A stretch of 64,000 nt of DNA, from the NCBI RefSeq assembly GCF_003254395.2, contig NC_037651.1, positions 2,852,001 through 2,916,000 on the forward strand, written 5' to 3'. Source of the stretch: Apis mellifera. Lineage: Eukaryota; Arthropoda; Insecta; Hymenoptera; Apidae. Below the pieces are notes generated by a model. It saw only the letters and a list, made by a program, of their open reading frames with translations. It had not been told where the DNA came from and made no database searches. Shown here one piece after another: positions 1-13,299 of the stretch. How positions within the stretch are numbered: the first letter of the stretch is position 1; every line of letters starts with the position of its first letter. The translations under genes were made by a program, and so were the position numbers.

Positions 1-670
1 GTCAAACACGCCTCAACTTTACTTTTATAAAAATCAATTTTCTTTCCACAAACAAATCTCCAAATCTGCAAGAATTATTGCACCTTCCAATTATTTTACA
101 ATCTCCAGAATCTTCCATCCAACAGTGGGATGCCCTCGTCGAGGTTTCTTTTTCGCCGGATGCGGAAAACGCGTTTATGCACGGTGAACGTCCGTTCCCA
201 CAGCAACGTAGGCCAAAGTGTTTGACTTTCGATTTAAGGGGAAGCATAAAAAAAAAAAAAGAAAAAGAAAAAGAAAAGAAACCAAGCTAATCGCACAGTT
301 TCTCCAACATCCACGACACGCTCACGGTTTCGCTACTTTTTCCTCCGAGCCGAATTTTTCTCTCTTTCTTCGACGAAACGAGGGAATCGAGGGATTCCCC
401 CTTTCGGTTCACGATCCGATGGCTCAAGCTCTTTTTGCGCCTCTCTTTGCGATTGTATAAATATTAATACGAGCGCGGATCTCTCTCGGCTAAGCAACGA
501 GTTTTTCTTTCTCGGCTGCCACGATTGATATTTATAGGATCTATCCCCTTTAGCTTCGAAAATACGTTTTTGAGATGGATGAAAGGAATAGCGACGAGGG
601 GGGGAGGTTTCTTTTTTATTCTACTCCAGCGAACAAACATTTCTATGAAACAGTATTGGCGTATATAATT
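1..670. other. Intergenic, no gene seen
   Basis: Moderate-GC sequence with a short A/G tract (about 246-282) and a run of seven Gs near 599-606. The open frames here overlap on both strands and are low complexity. I see no convincing exon, RNA gene or promoter. Confidence 0.5.
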
Positions 671-874
671 ATAGAACGAAATTTTACTTTTCTTTCCTTT
701 AAATACGTAATTATAAATAATAACGAATTAAACGATAATTAAATAATAAATTCAAAATTAGAATATTTGAATATAGAATGAAATTTTACTTTTCTTTCCT
801 TTAAATACGTAATTATAAATAATAACGAATTAAACGATAATTAAATAATAAATTCAAAATTAGAATATTTGTAT
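671..874. repeat. Two-copy tandem repeat, period 102 bp
   Basis: The segment beginning ATAGAACGAAATTTTACTTT at 671 recurs at 773 with almost no changes over about 100 bp. The block is AT-rich with no coding potential. The near-identity of the copies suggests recent duplication or minisatellite behaviour. Confidence 0.9.
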
Positions 875-2124
875 ATAATGTATTTATATGTAATAATCTA
901 TCAATAATTCTAATATTTTGTATTTATATTTATATAATTGTATTTATTCGAATACTTCTCAAATATATTTTTTACGTTTAATTAGTGAGATGCGCTGTTC
1001 AAATCTGTATCTCACTTTCCTCCATCTAAGCATGAATTCGAAATCTTCGAAAATTCGAGAAAAGGGTTACGTTCGACGGGGGACCATGGACGATTCCACG
1101 AAACGCGAACGTTACGGGTGTACAAAAATGGCTGCGCGGAGGCATAGGTATTCCCGTCGTGCTGGCCCAACGTCCGATTGATATTCGAGGGGCGAGCCCC
1201 AGAAATTCGTGAGAACAATTTCGGGGCAGGGAATCGGTCGCAAAAGTAGGCGGTTCGAGCATCGGCTTGTTCGATCGTGTTTCAATCGTCGTTCAGAGAA
1301 ATCGACATAATCGTGTGTTCTCGATCGAATCAGCTGTAGAATTTAATTCGACCAGGTATAAATTGATCTTTTCGTTTCCGATTCTTGAAAAATTCTTTCA
1401 ATTATCGTTAAATTCTCCTCTCTAAGCTCTGTCAATTAATACTGCATTTTCGTATAATTATTTACGATTTTTTCTTTAAATTGAATCGAACTGAAAGTAT
1501 TTCTTGAAATAATCACACAATTATTTGAACATTTTGTGATCTTCTATTTCCAATAAACCTTTGATTAATTTCAAGTTCCAATCTGCAATATTCTACGATT
1601 TTCACAATTCTCTTTCTCGTGGCAAACAAGAAAAAAGAATCTGGAATACATGCTTATCTTGAGATATTTTATGCTATTAAAATCAGGAAAAAGGAAAGAG
1701 AGGAGGGAAAAAAGATTGGTTCGAAACGTTTTCGCTACGAGAACGATCTGAACGCGTAAGTGGCTTTTAATCGTGAGGTAAATGGTGAATTATTAAAGTG
1801 GTCGCATGACCGGTCAGAGCCCCACGAGGAAGTCCCCATCCAGCTGATAGAAATTTCTACTCACGTGCTACGTGATTAGAATCACGAGGCCCGTCTACAT
1901 GACGTATGCCGTCGACGATCGGTGTTGCGTGACACGTGACACGCACCGAGTGTCATTCTGAAAAATCACGGCCTCCAACGACCTTCTGCACTACTTTTCA
2001 ACAGCCGTCCACCATCCTCCTCCTCGTATTTGTGCGAGGATATACACGTTCACAACAATCGGTTTCGCGTGTATTTTTCCACGCGTGCACGAACAGGTGG
2101 GGAGGAGGGGAGAGTTGTCTCTTT
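875..2124. promoter_or_regulatory. Non-coding stretch with an E-box/CRE-like cluster
   Basis: Within about 100 bp lie CAGCTG (1841-1846), CACGTG (1862-1867), a CRE-like TGACGTAT (1900-1907) and a second CACGTG (1933-1938), in a patch more GC-rich than its surroundings. CACGTG is the canonical site of several bHLH factors. The grouping suggests an enhancer or promoter, but no TATA box or splice signal tied to a gene is visible. The rest of the interval shows nothing I recognise. Confidence 0.3.
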
Positions 2125-2530
2125 TGTTTCGAGTTGTTTGAAACATTTCTTTTCTTTCTTCCATTTTGTTCATCTTATTTACATATATTGAGACTTTTTC
2201 TTATTAATTTTTATCTGTTTCGAGTTTGAAACATTTCTTTTCTTTCTTCCATTTTGTTCATCTTATTTATACATATTGAGACTTTTATTGTCTTTTTCTT
2301 ATTGATTTTTATCTGTTTCGAGTTGTTTGAAACATTTCCACATTTTTTTTCCTTTCTTTCTTCCATTTTGTTCATCTTATTTACGTATATTGAGACTTTT
2401 GTTGCCTTTTTCTTATTGATTTTTATCTGTTTCTAGTTGTTTGAAACATTTCTTTTCTTTCTTCCATTTTGTTCATCTTATTTACGTATATTGAGACTTT
2501 TGTTGCCTTTTTCTTATTGATTTTTATCTC
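2125..2530. repeat. Four-copy tandem repeat, about 90-115 bp
   Basis: Copies start at 2125, 2216, 2314 and 2428, each opening with TGTTTCGAGTTGTTTGAAAC or a close variant. Each continues into the same T-rich text (CATTTTGTTCATCTTATTTA, then a TTGAGACTTTT segment). Copy length varies by internal insertions. Open frames across it are Phe/Ile-rich artefacts of the T-rich repeat. Confidence 0.92.
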
Positions 2531-5500
2531 TTTAATTATCATATCGATTGATGATGAATAAGAAACAATGTAATTATTGTAAATAAATGCAAGAATCTCT
2601 GATCCTCGAATTAATTATAAAAATCGAATTCTTCATTAAACCTTAGTTTCTTAGAATAACAAATATTTCGTATCCAAGTAAATCGTGCAATCTACTTAAA
2701 ATTGGACATTCTTTATACAAAAAGAAAAATATCCGTCACACGGATTTTCTTTTCCTGAAACTCGTAAATGATACGAATACAAATTACACCAATAATAATA
2801 ATAAATAAAATTATTAAATCAAAGGCGAGGAAAAATGACAATATATACATACATATACACATCCTCTAAGGAAGATGATAATGCATTTCTTTGAAAACGC
2901 GCATCGAGAGATTTGTAAAGTTTTTAATTAATCGTCGATTATGAGTTGAAAACTATAATAGAACCTGTTCCATGGATAATTCTTAACCGCGAGGAGAATG
3001 GATTGTTTTTGCATACGTTAAAAATACCTTGTCAATAGCGGGGAAACAATACGGTGACGGTGTAAAATTTAATTGGAAGAAGAGGAAGAATAAACTTCTT
3101 GGATCATCTCTTTCCTTCGAAGAAAGAATTAATGGCGTTGACGTGTTCTCCCATCTTTTTTTTTTTTCTTTCTTTTTCGCGCCGATTCAATCCCGTTAGA
3201 AAATTTCAAAAGTCACGCTACAAAATTTCCCATCCCCATTTATTCAACGATTCTAATCAACCATCTTAACCCCTTTTTCAAACAAGAAAGAAACGAACAA
3301 CAACCCCTCCCTCGAGGGGGCACTCCTCGCCTGAAGGCTTGCTCTCCACGCACCGCACGCCTTTGCGTCGAGCATCGCGTTGAACAACTAAAATGACGGA
3401 CGAGCCAATTACCTAGCGTTAATTTCTCAGCCATCGTACAATTTTCCCGCGTTTTATCGGCCGTTCCATGGCGTGTTCCACGGTGTCCCGTGAAATCGAT
3501 GATTATCGGTATAGGAGGGGAAAAATTTCCGATACGGGTTGCGATTAGAGGGAGGCTCGACAATTAGTTTATGGCGGATTTGATTGGCGGCCGCCTCGAT
3601 CCCTGTAAATCTCGCTAATTTTTCGATAATGGCTGTCGCGGATTGTAGAAATTTACATTTTGTATTATAGATCGCGTGCTTTCTGAATATTTATTATATA
3701 CAGTTTCAGAATTATTTTCAGACTGGATTAGATTGCAATTTCAACTGTCGGCTTGTTTAAAGGTTGTTTCTTTCTCTCTATCGTCAATTCTTTTCAGTAA
3801 CGATTATCATGTATTATAGGCTATTACAGATCGAGTGGAAGTTTCCATTTTTATTGCGCTTTATGAATATTTATCGGATTCAGGTATATTTTTATCTTCT
3901 TCTTCTGAGTGCAGATTTCTTTTCTTTCCTTTACGTATATGGCTTCATTTTCGTTCAGAATTTTGTCAAGATGGAGATAAAAAAATATTCGTGCGAATAT
4001 TTTTGAATAGTATAACAAGATATGGATCAGTGATTATTTATAAACAATTTTAATCGAAATAAAGGAAGAAATAAAAGTTGCTTTCACGTGTCGTAACAAT
4101 TATCCCAAGATTATCCATAAAGAATGCGTGTTTACCAAAGGGAACCTATTAAACGTGATCACAAAGCAGTTAGCCGATCAATTTAATTTCCGATTGATAT
4201 ACCTCGAACACTTGCATAAAAATCAAAAGTAATTGCATAATTATCCAATTGCACGAAACGTTTGATTTTCACTTCGAGCAACTAAGAACTGTTCATTCCT
4301 TTATATAAATATATATTCATTCCAACGACTCGTTTATGAAAAAAGAAGAGATAAACGAGTCGCGTTTGATCCACAAAGGGTGTAGATCTGTGCGTGGAAA
4401 CACGATCGAAATCAATTCGTGGCGATCGAAATCGATAAAGAGCAAATAAAGTGTCATTTAAGGCGGGAACGGTGGTCGCCGATTGAAAATGCACGCTCAT
4501 CCGCGACGCATTAATACATGGATGTGGCACGGATGAGAGGCGCGCGTTGGACAGACAGGTTTGCCCGTTTCTCGATGCGGTTTAAATTACAAATTGGAGC
4601 AACGGTGGTATTGCGTAATTGTGTCGCTTTATCGTGGGTGGTAATTCGCGTCATTAAAGATATTAATCTTTGCACGAGTAAGAATTCATCGAAAGATATC
4701 GAGCTCGTTCGATACCTTTATCATTTTTTCGAATTACATCCTCTTCCCTTCGTTCTATTAGGTTAAATTAAATAAAGTATTTTCTCTAGAATTCGAGTTA
4801 ATTACGAGAGAGAGATTGGGAATCAAGTTGGGATACAACGAGCGTGAATTATTCGAATCCAAGTTATTTATAAAATATCGAACGTTAATTAAACTCGGGA
4901 TTAATTTAAGACGTAAACAATACCACACACACTTGCGACGTTTCATATATACTTTAAAAATAAATACTACACGTTAATTCAATTAGTTTTTTCCTTCTTC
5001 TCGTTTCTCAAGTCGAAATATCCGATCGAATATCACGGTTTCATCTTGTTAAATTAAGCGTTAATTTAAAAGCATCGTCAACATCAGTGTCCCCTTTAAG
5101 GATAATTAATTGGAGGAAAATAAAGGGTGGAGCAAAAATCGAGCGCAGCCGATCGCGTGTCGAAACGGCTACCGGATGCATATTCGTGTCAACCGGGGAG
5201 GGGGGGGGGATTGCGACAGACAGAGCGCAAAAAACGTGAACCGTGAATATTTGGATCTGTCTCTCGTGGAACATTCCCATTGACGTCGCGGCCTTGATCT
5301 CCCCTCGATCTCGATCTCGAAAGGGCAAACCGATTGTTCCCACTCTGCGCGATGAGTAGAGTGATTTGCACCTGCTGCATTTTTCGACATACACGATTAT
5401 ATATTTTTCAAACGAAAGAAGATCGAGTTCCAGATTCCTTTCCTTTCTTTTTAAAATAAAAAAGGAAAACATATTTGTGAGAGAGATACAGTCTTCGAAA

Positions 5501-5885
5501 GAAGATCCTTTTATTCTCTTGGATTTTCCTTTTTCTTTCTTTTTTTAGATTGGAATTATATTTGGAATATTGCTTATGTGTTTTGTATCGATTTGTATAT
5601 CCATTAACCGATGATTATTTGGCAAAGAAAAACATTGATTTGTTCTATCTTTAATTGTTACTTGTACACGTTTTAATGTTAATAATTATAGTAATCCAGA
5701 TTTCGTATCCTCTTCTTATTTCCTTATTTCAAAATTGAAAACGATGAAAAAGTTAATGCAAATTAAAATTTCTTCCATACAATATATACATTCGATAAAC
5801 AACAACTACCTAAAAAAACATCCCCTTCCGCGCAGATTTAATCCAACAAAATTCCAACAAACATCCCTCCTTCTTTCACACACAC
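2531..5885. other. AT-rich intergenic region
   Basis: AT-rich DNA with homopolymer T tracts and a nine-G run near 5202-5210. A GC-richer patch around 3,300-3,620 and another around 5,100-5,360 could be regulatory, but I find no core promoter, splice-bounded exon or RNA gene. Confidence 0.45.
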
Positions 5886-6102
5886 GCATATGCAAATCAT
5901 CCCCCACACCGTTCTATTCCTCCCAACAATAATAATCATCCTCCAACGCCCCAGCGACGCCCTTCCGCGCCGTGCACGCGACGTGCACGCGGTGTCATTG
6001 GCGATTAACGCGCGCGCGTGTACGCGTGTGCCCCGCGCTCCTACTCGCCCTCCTCCTACTCCTCGCCGATCACCGATCGAATCGCTGCCCGACCACTTCG
6101 AT

Positions 6103-6178
6103 CGCAACGACGACCACGACGACGACGACGACGACGGCGACGGCGACGTCGACGAGGACGGCGAAGACGGCGACGAGT
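6103..6178. repeat. Imperfect (CGA)n trinucleotide repeat
   Basis: About 25 units of CGA/GGC-type triplets with interruptions. Frames through it give Asp-, Thr- or Arg-rich strings, which explains the apparent acidic open frame here. Confidence 0.85.
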
Positions 6179-6317
6179 ACGCACGCGGCGAGTCGGCGCG
6201 GGTGAGGGGAGGGAGTCACGATGACGTCACGTCCGGCAACGAGTGTGGGAACCGGCGGCAGGTGCGCTCGAGAGTCAGTCAGAGAGTCGTGGACGGGGAG
6301 AGGGAGGGCGAAATGGC

Positions 6318-6357
6318 CGGGGAAGGGAAGGGAAGACACGGGGAGGGGGGAGGGAAG
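6318..6357 (+). other. G-quadruplex-capable tract
   Basis: At least five runs of three or more Gs separated by 1-7 nt loops lie in a purine-dominated segment extending from about 6290 to 6600. It lies just downstream of the candidate initiator, so a transcript would carry it in its first exon. Confidence 0.6.
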
Positions 6358-6600
6358 AAGCGGGGCTCGGCGAGGCAAAGCGAGGAAATGAATGGGGAAA
6401 GAAGTGGAAAAATTGGTGGCTTCTTCGATGGGAGGGGGAAGGGGGAGTTTGATAAGAAGGGGCGCGTAAAAATCGGGCGCGATAGGTAAGGAGGTTGAAG
6501 AGGAGGGAGGGGGGAGAGTGTGTGGGAAACTTCGGGTTTCCTCGAAGGAAATGTACGGTTTTGAGCGAGATTGGAGGAGGGGGAAGCGAGAAAGATAAGC

Positions 6601-8600
6601 GTGGTGAGCGATAAGGGGTGTTGTTCGTAAATGGGACAAGAAGATTTTGGAAGGAGGTAATTTATATTTTAATGGTGGGAGTGATAAGTGAAATAAAAAT
6701 GGAAATATTTATTATTGATTGGTAAAATTGAAATTGTATTTGTGTAGAAGGGGATTGATGATTGAAGAGGGAGTAATTTAACTTGTAAAAAGATTCTTAA
6801 AAATAATTAAAGAATATTGATGTTATTATTAATATTGTGCTTTCGACAACAAAGATTTCTTATTTTGACAATTTAAACTTTATAAATTAATATGATATAG
6901 TGAATTTGTTGCTCGGAATAAAGAACATGCTTTCTCAGATTGCATGTTTTCCCAGCTGCGTTAGCGAGTACGAGATCGAAGAATCTTAAAAACGCAATGA
7001 TTCACTACATACGATTTGCATATAAATCAGCACGTGTGCTTCGACTGGATACATCCAGTGCAATCTTATTTATTTACATAATGTAACGTTGCATAATGAT
7101 TTTAAAAAATACACAATCTTTTGTTTTTATAACAATTTCTAAGAATTGAATGTATGTGTGTGTTTATGAATATTCTAAGATGTAATATTTCTTCGTTAAA
7201 TAAAAGATTATATAATAACGAATGCATAATCGTTATTTTATCATCCTAGATAGATTTTGAAAATAAAATCTCTACATTGTACAGTTTCACGTAAAATTTT
7301 ATTTCATTTCAAAAAGTATTTTAACACTCTGACATATTTTGAGAAAATTGATAAATTCGTTTCACAATTGCAATCATTGATCCAAACTACTGAGAAAGAA
7401 ATTAACTTTCATCTAATACTCAAATAAACTTCCATCTACTTATCAAGATATAACTAAATTCACGAATCTAACTGAATCATCGTTACATAAAACTTTAGAA
7501 AATTATCAACAAATCAACAATTAATAACACTATAACTAAGAATCTTGGATAAAATCTAAAAAATTATTAAAAATGAACGAACGTTCAATTAATCCGAAAC
7601 AAATCAAGAATTTACTTATTTCACTATACATTTAATCTCTGCTATCAAAAATAAATAAATAATTCGACTCGTCACAGGCAAGGATTAAAAAGAAAATCTC
7701 GAAAATCAAATAACACGACTAAACGAAAGAAGAAAGTTGCAGGAAGAAGAATCGTATTGAAAAAAACGTAATCTGAAAATCTGGACGCAGTCGGTCAAGC
7801 TGTGACGAGAGAGGAGAATCACGGCTACGTTTTACAACGTAGCAGTATGACATCAAACCGGTAGTGTAATAAAACAACTCGTATGAAAAGACGGTCGTTA
7901 ACACATTGATAACCAGGTGCATGGTAAGTGATTGAGCGAGGTGAAGTCCGAGGCAATGCACGTACCATAAGTGATACATTACAGAATTATATTCCCGTTC
8001 TTTGTGCACGGTGATGCATCATCCACGAGCAAAACGCGTGATGAAGTAGCATGGTAAGTTAAACTGCTTGCATGCTCTACATATATCTCCTCCTCCTCCT
8101 CCTCCTCCTCTTCCTCTTCTTCCCTTGTGTGGTCTTGAATGAAGCTGCGTCTTGAAACTCGAAGAAATTAAACGAGATCCTTGAGGCTTTCGAACTGGAA
8201 GGACGTTGACTTGAATAACTCGAAGAGGAAGAAGAAGAAGAAAAAAAAATCGAGGTTTTATATCGAATATTCGAGCCGAGTCGATCGTTTCGTCGTATAA
8301 ATCTCGAATTTCATGAAACTGGAGGATTCGTTTCGAAGGCAGGGAAACAACAACGGATCCAATGCAACCATATTAAGAATAATGGTTAAGATGCATATTT
8401 CATGAGGCTACGTGTAAAAATAGACAGATAGAAGATGATGGATCTTTTTACAATGTTACTGATGAAAGGGATTGAGATCCCTTTTTTTCTTTTCAATTCT
8501 ACACAATTCTTTTCATTTAATAGAAATATAATCAATCAGAGAATAAAAAACAAAAGGCGAAATATTTATCGATTATTCCTTCTCCTCGAAAAATGACGAT
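6601..8600. other. AT-rich intergenic region
   Basis: Mostly AT-rich with a (TCC)n run at about 8090-8118. Two similar strings GCATGGTAAGT, each a good splice-donor match, occur at 7919-7929 and 8049-8059 (+), but no coding segment precedes them. No gene is recognised. Confidence 0.4.
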
Positions 8601-8629
8601 TAATTAAAATGACGCAATCGCGATGGAAA

Positions 8630-8990
8630 TCCATATTCAATATCCTTGGACCAAGTTTTCCCGCGCTCCGTCACGCACGCACATCACGCGTGCCACCCGT
8701 AACACGCGAGGTCCAGGCGTGTGCGTGCGTGTGCACGACGCGAGGCCTCCGCTCTTTTTGCTCTTCTCTCCCCCCGCCCTTCCCTTCTGCCCGAAGGACG
8801 AAGGACGAGAGGCAGGACAGGGGAAACTTCATCCTATATACCGATACTCGTCACCCTTGATTCAACTCCTTCCTTTCTCTTCTTTTTCCCCTCTCCTCCA
8901 ATTTTTTCCCAACCTCTTTTTTCTTCTTTTCTTGCATTCTTTCGCATCTTCTTTATTTTTCTTTTTCTGAGAGAGATCTTTCATGGATGA
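8630..8990. promoter_or_regulatory. GC patch dense in CACGC/GCGTG cores
   Basis: Between about 8670 and 8750 the pentamer CACGC or its complement occurs at least six times. It is followed by a long pyrimidine-rich tail. GCGTG is the core of bHLH-PAS (Ss/Tgo type) sites, so a regulatory role is possible. It may also simply reflect a CpG-rich alternating pattern. Confidence 0.25.
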
Positions 8991-11900
8991 TTTATTCTAT
9001 TTCCATTGCTTTTCTTTTCTTAATTTATCATTAGAAAGTAAATCAGAAAAATGAGGGAGATTTTTGTTCGTTGAAAATTAATTGTAAAACTGTAAATAAT
9101 CTACGATTAATTATAATATTAGTGTATGACTTGAAAATAAATAAATAAATAATACTAATAAGTAAACGAGTTAAACATTGTACACGAAGTGCAATATTTT
9201 ATTGTAATTATTGCAGGTTATTATTACGCGGATTTTTATTAATTTCCTAACGGAACGGAAGAAATTTACAAGTTGTAATTTTCTTGTCGTTAAAGTCGTT
9301 GCAGACACGAAATCTCACGCGATTTCGCGCGTTATCGATTTCCTCGTTACGTTTAAATTACGTAAACTACAGTTGAAACAGATCTTTCCTTTAAAGAACA
9401 CGGAGAAGATAACATCTACCTAAATATATGTGACTTCATTAATTGGGAAAAAGAAGAAGAAGAGGAGGAAGGAGAGAAAGAAGGAAAAAAATTCAATTCA
9501 AACCGCTTAATATTCCGCTCGAAAAAGAAACGTATCTCTATCGAAAACCTTTTTTCTGAGGGATCCAGAATAAAGAAGACATTCGAGGCATTAATTTATG
9601 CCGAGGTTCTTAACGAAAACCTCGTTCACATCCTCATTTGAATGCGTAAATCGATCTGTTCCACGCATTCCAAACCACTTCTTTCACCAATTAACCGAAG
9701 GGAACGTATCTGAAAAACTTGCTTTTACAGCTTCTGATTTCTTTTTAAATCCAGCTCTAATCGACTCGACTAAAATCCAGATGGCTTAGAAGTTTTACTT
9801 AAAAAATGAGAAACTAAAAAGAAGACAACTCAATCAACCTATTCTATACATATATATACCCATAGAAACTTTTATTGAATAATTTTTATTGAAAAAAGAA
9901 TGGAGAACAAAGAAAGATAATAATTCTAATTAATCTAATTGATTTAAAAATTCTAAAAATGATTTCTAAAAAATTATCTAGATCCAAAACCAAAGATCTG
10001 ATCCTAAACTCTGATATAACCCAAGAGATTTCAAAAAAAATGCGAGTCGAGAATCCAGAAATTCTATTGAAAACGGAGAGACGAAAGAAAGAGGAGGGAG
10101 AAAATTCCAACCGTGGTTCCATCGAACGGAAAAAAGAGAAACGAAGAGAAAAAGATAGGAATTCTCTAACCCACCTATGACGCAGAGACGTTCTAATGAA
10201 TAGGAGCAGGAAACAGGGAACGAAAAAAAAAAAAGATAATTCCAATCGATCTAGCTGGGCCTATGTTCCCTCTATTGAATAGGAAACAGAAAGCGAATGG
10301 AGGGAGATAGGAGAACGAAATGAGAAAGGAGCGAAAAAATGGGAATGCAATGTGGCTCATTAACGCTCGTAAAGGCGTTCGTGATGGCGCCGAACGGCAC
10401 ACACTCGCGCCCCAAGGCCTGTAATCACGGGGGACTTATAATAATCTAGTATCCTCGTTCCTGCTGACCGACTGTAACGACTCGAAATTACAAGCGATAT
10501 CAATTTTATAGTTATAACGCCGATACCCTCGAAATAATCTCTCCGGGACGGTTGAAAGATGGAATAAACGATTTCCTGGTTGGACAACATTGTTAAATTT
10601 ACGTACTGCTCGTTAATGCTTTGTTCATGATTGATTGATTGAGTGGATTTTCGTGGATGTTTGTTTGCTTGCTTCCAACGATTTCAGAATTAATATGAGC
10701 AATCGATCTGTAATGAAATTAATTATGTATTATTCTTTCTTTTGATAAATTATGAATGCAATTATAAGCATCAATGTATTATTCAAAAGTTCTTGTTTTG
10801 AGTCTCTTTCATATGAACACCCCTTCGAAGAGGGGATTGTAAGTATTACGTGTTCGACTACAACCTTGTGTAGAGTGATAATACATTTCAAGTGTAATCA
10901 TGGAAATACTGTCGCTGCGAGTAGCATTCGAAAGCCATGGAGTTAGCATTCGAAACACGAGACTCGTAAGTACTACGTATTGAATTTCATCCCTTCGTTC
11001 TAATTATAGTCGTAATTGCAAATTTTTGATAATGTATTCGGTATAATACAGAGCTTGCAACGCAGCTGGAAGTTTTTTCCCGGTACAGACTTGAATGAAC
11101 TTCTACACATGTAAAAAGTAAGACTGAGAAGCGAGCAAGGCACAATATTTATGTTATTTAATTTTATTTCCTTTCTAATTCTTCGCTTTATACACAAAGG
11201 ATGTTCCTATAATACATTCAGAAAATCGAAAGATAAATCAAAATAAAAGATAGAGATATTTCACTCTATTAATTTTTTTTATTTCATTAAAATGAGCTTC
11301 TCAAAGCTTTTTGCAATAATTATAATTTCTCCCCTAGAAAGAAAATACAATACTGCATTAATTATTAACTCTATATTAAAGGATTGATAAACAAAATTTG
11401 TTTTGATCTCTATTTCATCCTGTTAAAGCGAACATATTAACACTTCGTTCATACTTAATTATATAAGTACTCCTCTCCATAATAAGAGGCGAGTTTTATT
11501 GAAAGGGAACAAGTTTCCAAAACCGTCCGCGCAATTTTTCAAGCCTTCCACGCGAAGTTGACGAAGAGAAGTCGAGAAATCTCTACATCCTCCATAGAGA
11601 ATTATGAATTAATCGAACAAGTTTATAATGGACAAACTACAATGCCTCGACGATCTCTTCCGCTCAAACTGCCTCCAATTATGTCCTTTACCGTCGATAC
11701 ACGTAATACAACTTAAATTCCTGGCCGCCCTAAAAGGAGAGAGGACGAAGGCGAACCAATCAAAAGAGCCTCGCTCCCTTCTTTTTCCACGAACCTAATT
11801 GTTCCATGAAATATCGTTTAATTTGTATTTATTACGATGATCCTTCGAGGAGGAGGGGAGAGTCTCTGGATTTAATAATAGCAGTGTAGATGCACCGAGT

Positions 11901-13299
11901 TACACGGAAGGGAAAGGAGGGGAAAGGGGATACCTGTTGAGGAGGAGTAAGAAGAAGGATAATCAGAAAATGAAACTGACTTCGTCGTGCACGAATTGGG
12001 AACTCGTTCTGGATATGATAGAAATTATATATTTTTTTTTTCACGTGGCTGACTTTGTTCAAGGAAGCTTTTTCGTCTTTCGTTCAAGATTTTCTGAAAT
12101 ATTTCGCGAAATTCGTTATTTTGTTGTGGATTTGAATAGGATTCTTTTTAATGTAAAAATTGAGAGTAGTATAGATTACGATATTTTGTGAGAATAATAA
12201 AAGGAAACTTTTGAGAAACTGTATGATATTGATGTAATATTACTTACTGTTAATCGATGGGGAATGACGTGCATCGATGCCATGGAGAGAAAAATTTGTC
12301 ATTTTTTCACTTAAAGACACGTTTTAAATAAATAAAATAAATAATAATTCACTGGTATTCGTAAATAAAATATAAAAAACTAAATTCTATTCAAAATAAT
12401 AAATACTGTAATGACACGTTAATTTACACGATGGATTGAATAATTGAATTGATGGAAAACGTGATGATGATGAATAAAAAACGCGATAAAAATAAATAAT
12501 TTGAATATGGAGAAACAAAAGATTATCTATAAACGTTTAATAGAAAATAATAATAGAAAATAATAATTAGGAAAAATTGTTTTATCATTTTTCCTCTATT
12601 CGCATATTTCAATCCGCTTTTAAACTTTTCACATTTTTTATCACCGTTCAAAATGTTTAAAACTTAACGTCCAAATAGATTTAATTTAATACGCAATCGA
12701 CAATGTTTCCGAAGTAGTAAAATAGCGTGGTGTACGGTCGCGGTGCTCGATTTAGACTGAAGGAAGATTACTTTGCTCCAAAGGCACATTCAGTCAAAAG
12801 TTTTGTATACATTCGTTATACGAGCAAACTTTCCTGCTTTTCCCAATAAACCGTACGTATTTATTCCAATTCTGTTTGCACAAAGGATATCTTAAATTAA
12901 AACGAAGAATCGTGATATCTAAATTAAGATTCCAAGATTCTCTTAAACATTGGAAGATATATTTAATATTTTTTTTTAATATCGAAGGCTTTAATTATTA
13001 ATCTTCGAATTGTTTCAATTTTAATCAATCTAACAAAACTAACAATTCATCAAACAATCTTCAAGATCTTCGATTCATCAAATTTATACGAACGTGTATA
13101 TTACTCCAATAACAATCATTCGAGATTCAATGCAAACAAGACACAAGAATCTCCTCGAAGTAAAGAAAGAGAGAGAGAAATATCTCATCTTCGATTAAAT
13201 TCCCTTCTCATCAAAAAATCCAACGTGACCCGTGCTCGACTCTCTCATCCAAACTGGTATCCACGCAATCGATCCCAAAAATAACGAGATCAAAGAAGA
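8991..13299. other. Long AT-rich intergenic stretch
   Basis: No exon, RNA gene or tandem array recognised. A GC-richer patch at about 10,330-10,480 stands out slightly. A short imperfect duplication (GTAAGTATTACGTGTTCGA near 10,839 and GTAAGTACTACGTATTGAA near 10,966) is the only internal structure noticed. Confidence 0.45.

Larger units (their letters stand above)
5940..6490 (+). promoter_or_regulatory. CpG island with CRE, initiator and splice donor: candidate first exon
   Basis: A GC-rich island contains a perfect CRE palindrome TGACGTCA (6222-6229) and an arthropod initiator TCAGT (6275-6279, TSS about 6277). A consensus 5' splice site ATAG|GTAAGG has its GT at 6486-6487. Between them an ATG at 6313 in a good context (purine at -3, G at +4) opens a Gly/Lys/Glu-rich frame that runs to the donor. 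This order fits a promoter plus first exon on the + strand. The polypurine composition makes the coding reading weak, and no downstream exon was found. Confidence 0.3.

Noticed and set aside
5890..6489. A 199-codon acidic/Gly-rich frame
   Set aside because: Most of it comes from the (CGA)n repeat and a polypurine tract, and the opposite strand is equally open. Only the short part after the initiator is kept, as a weak exon-1 candidate.
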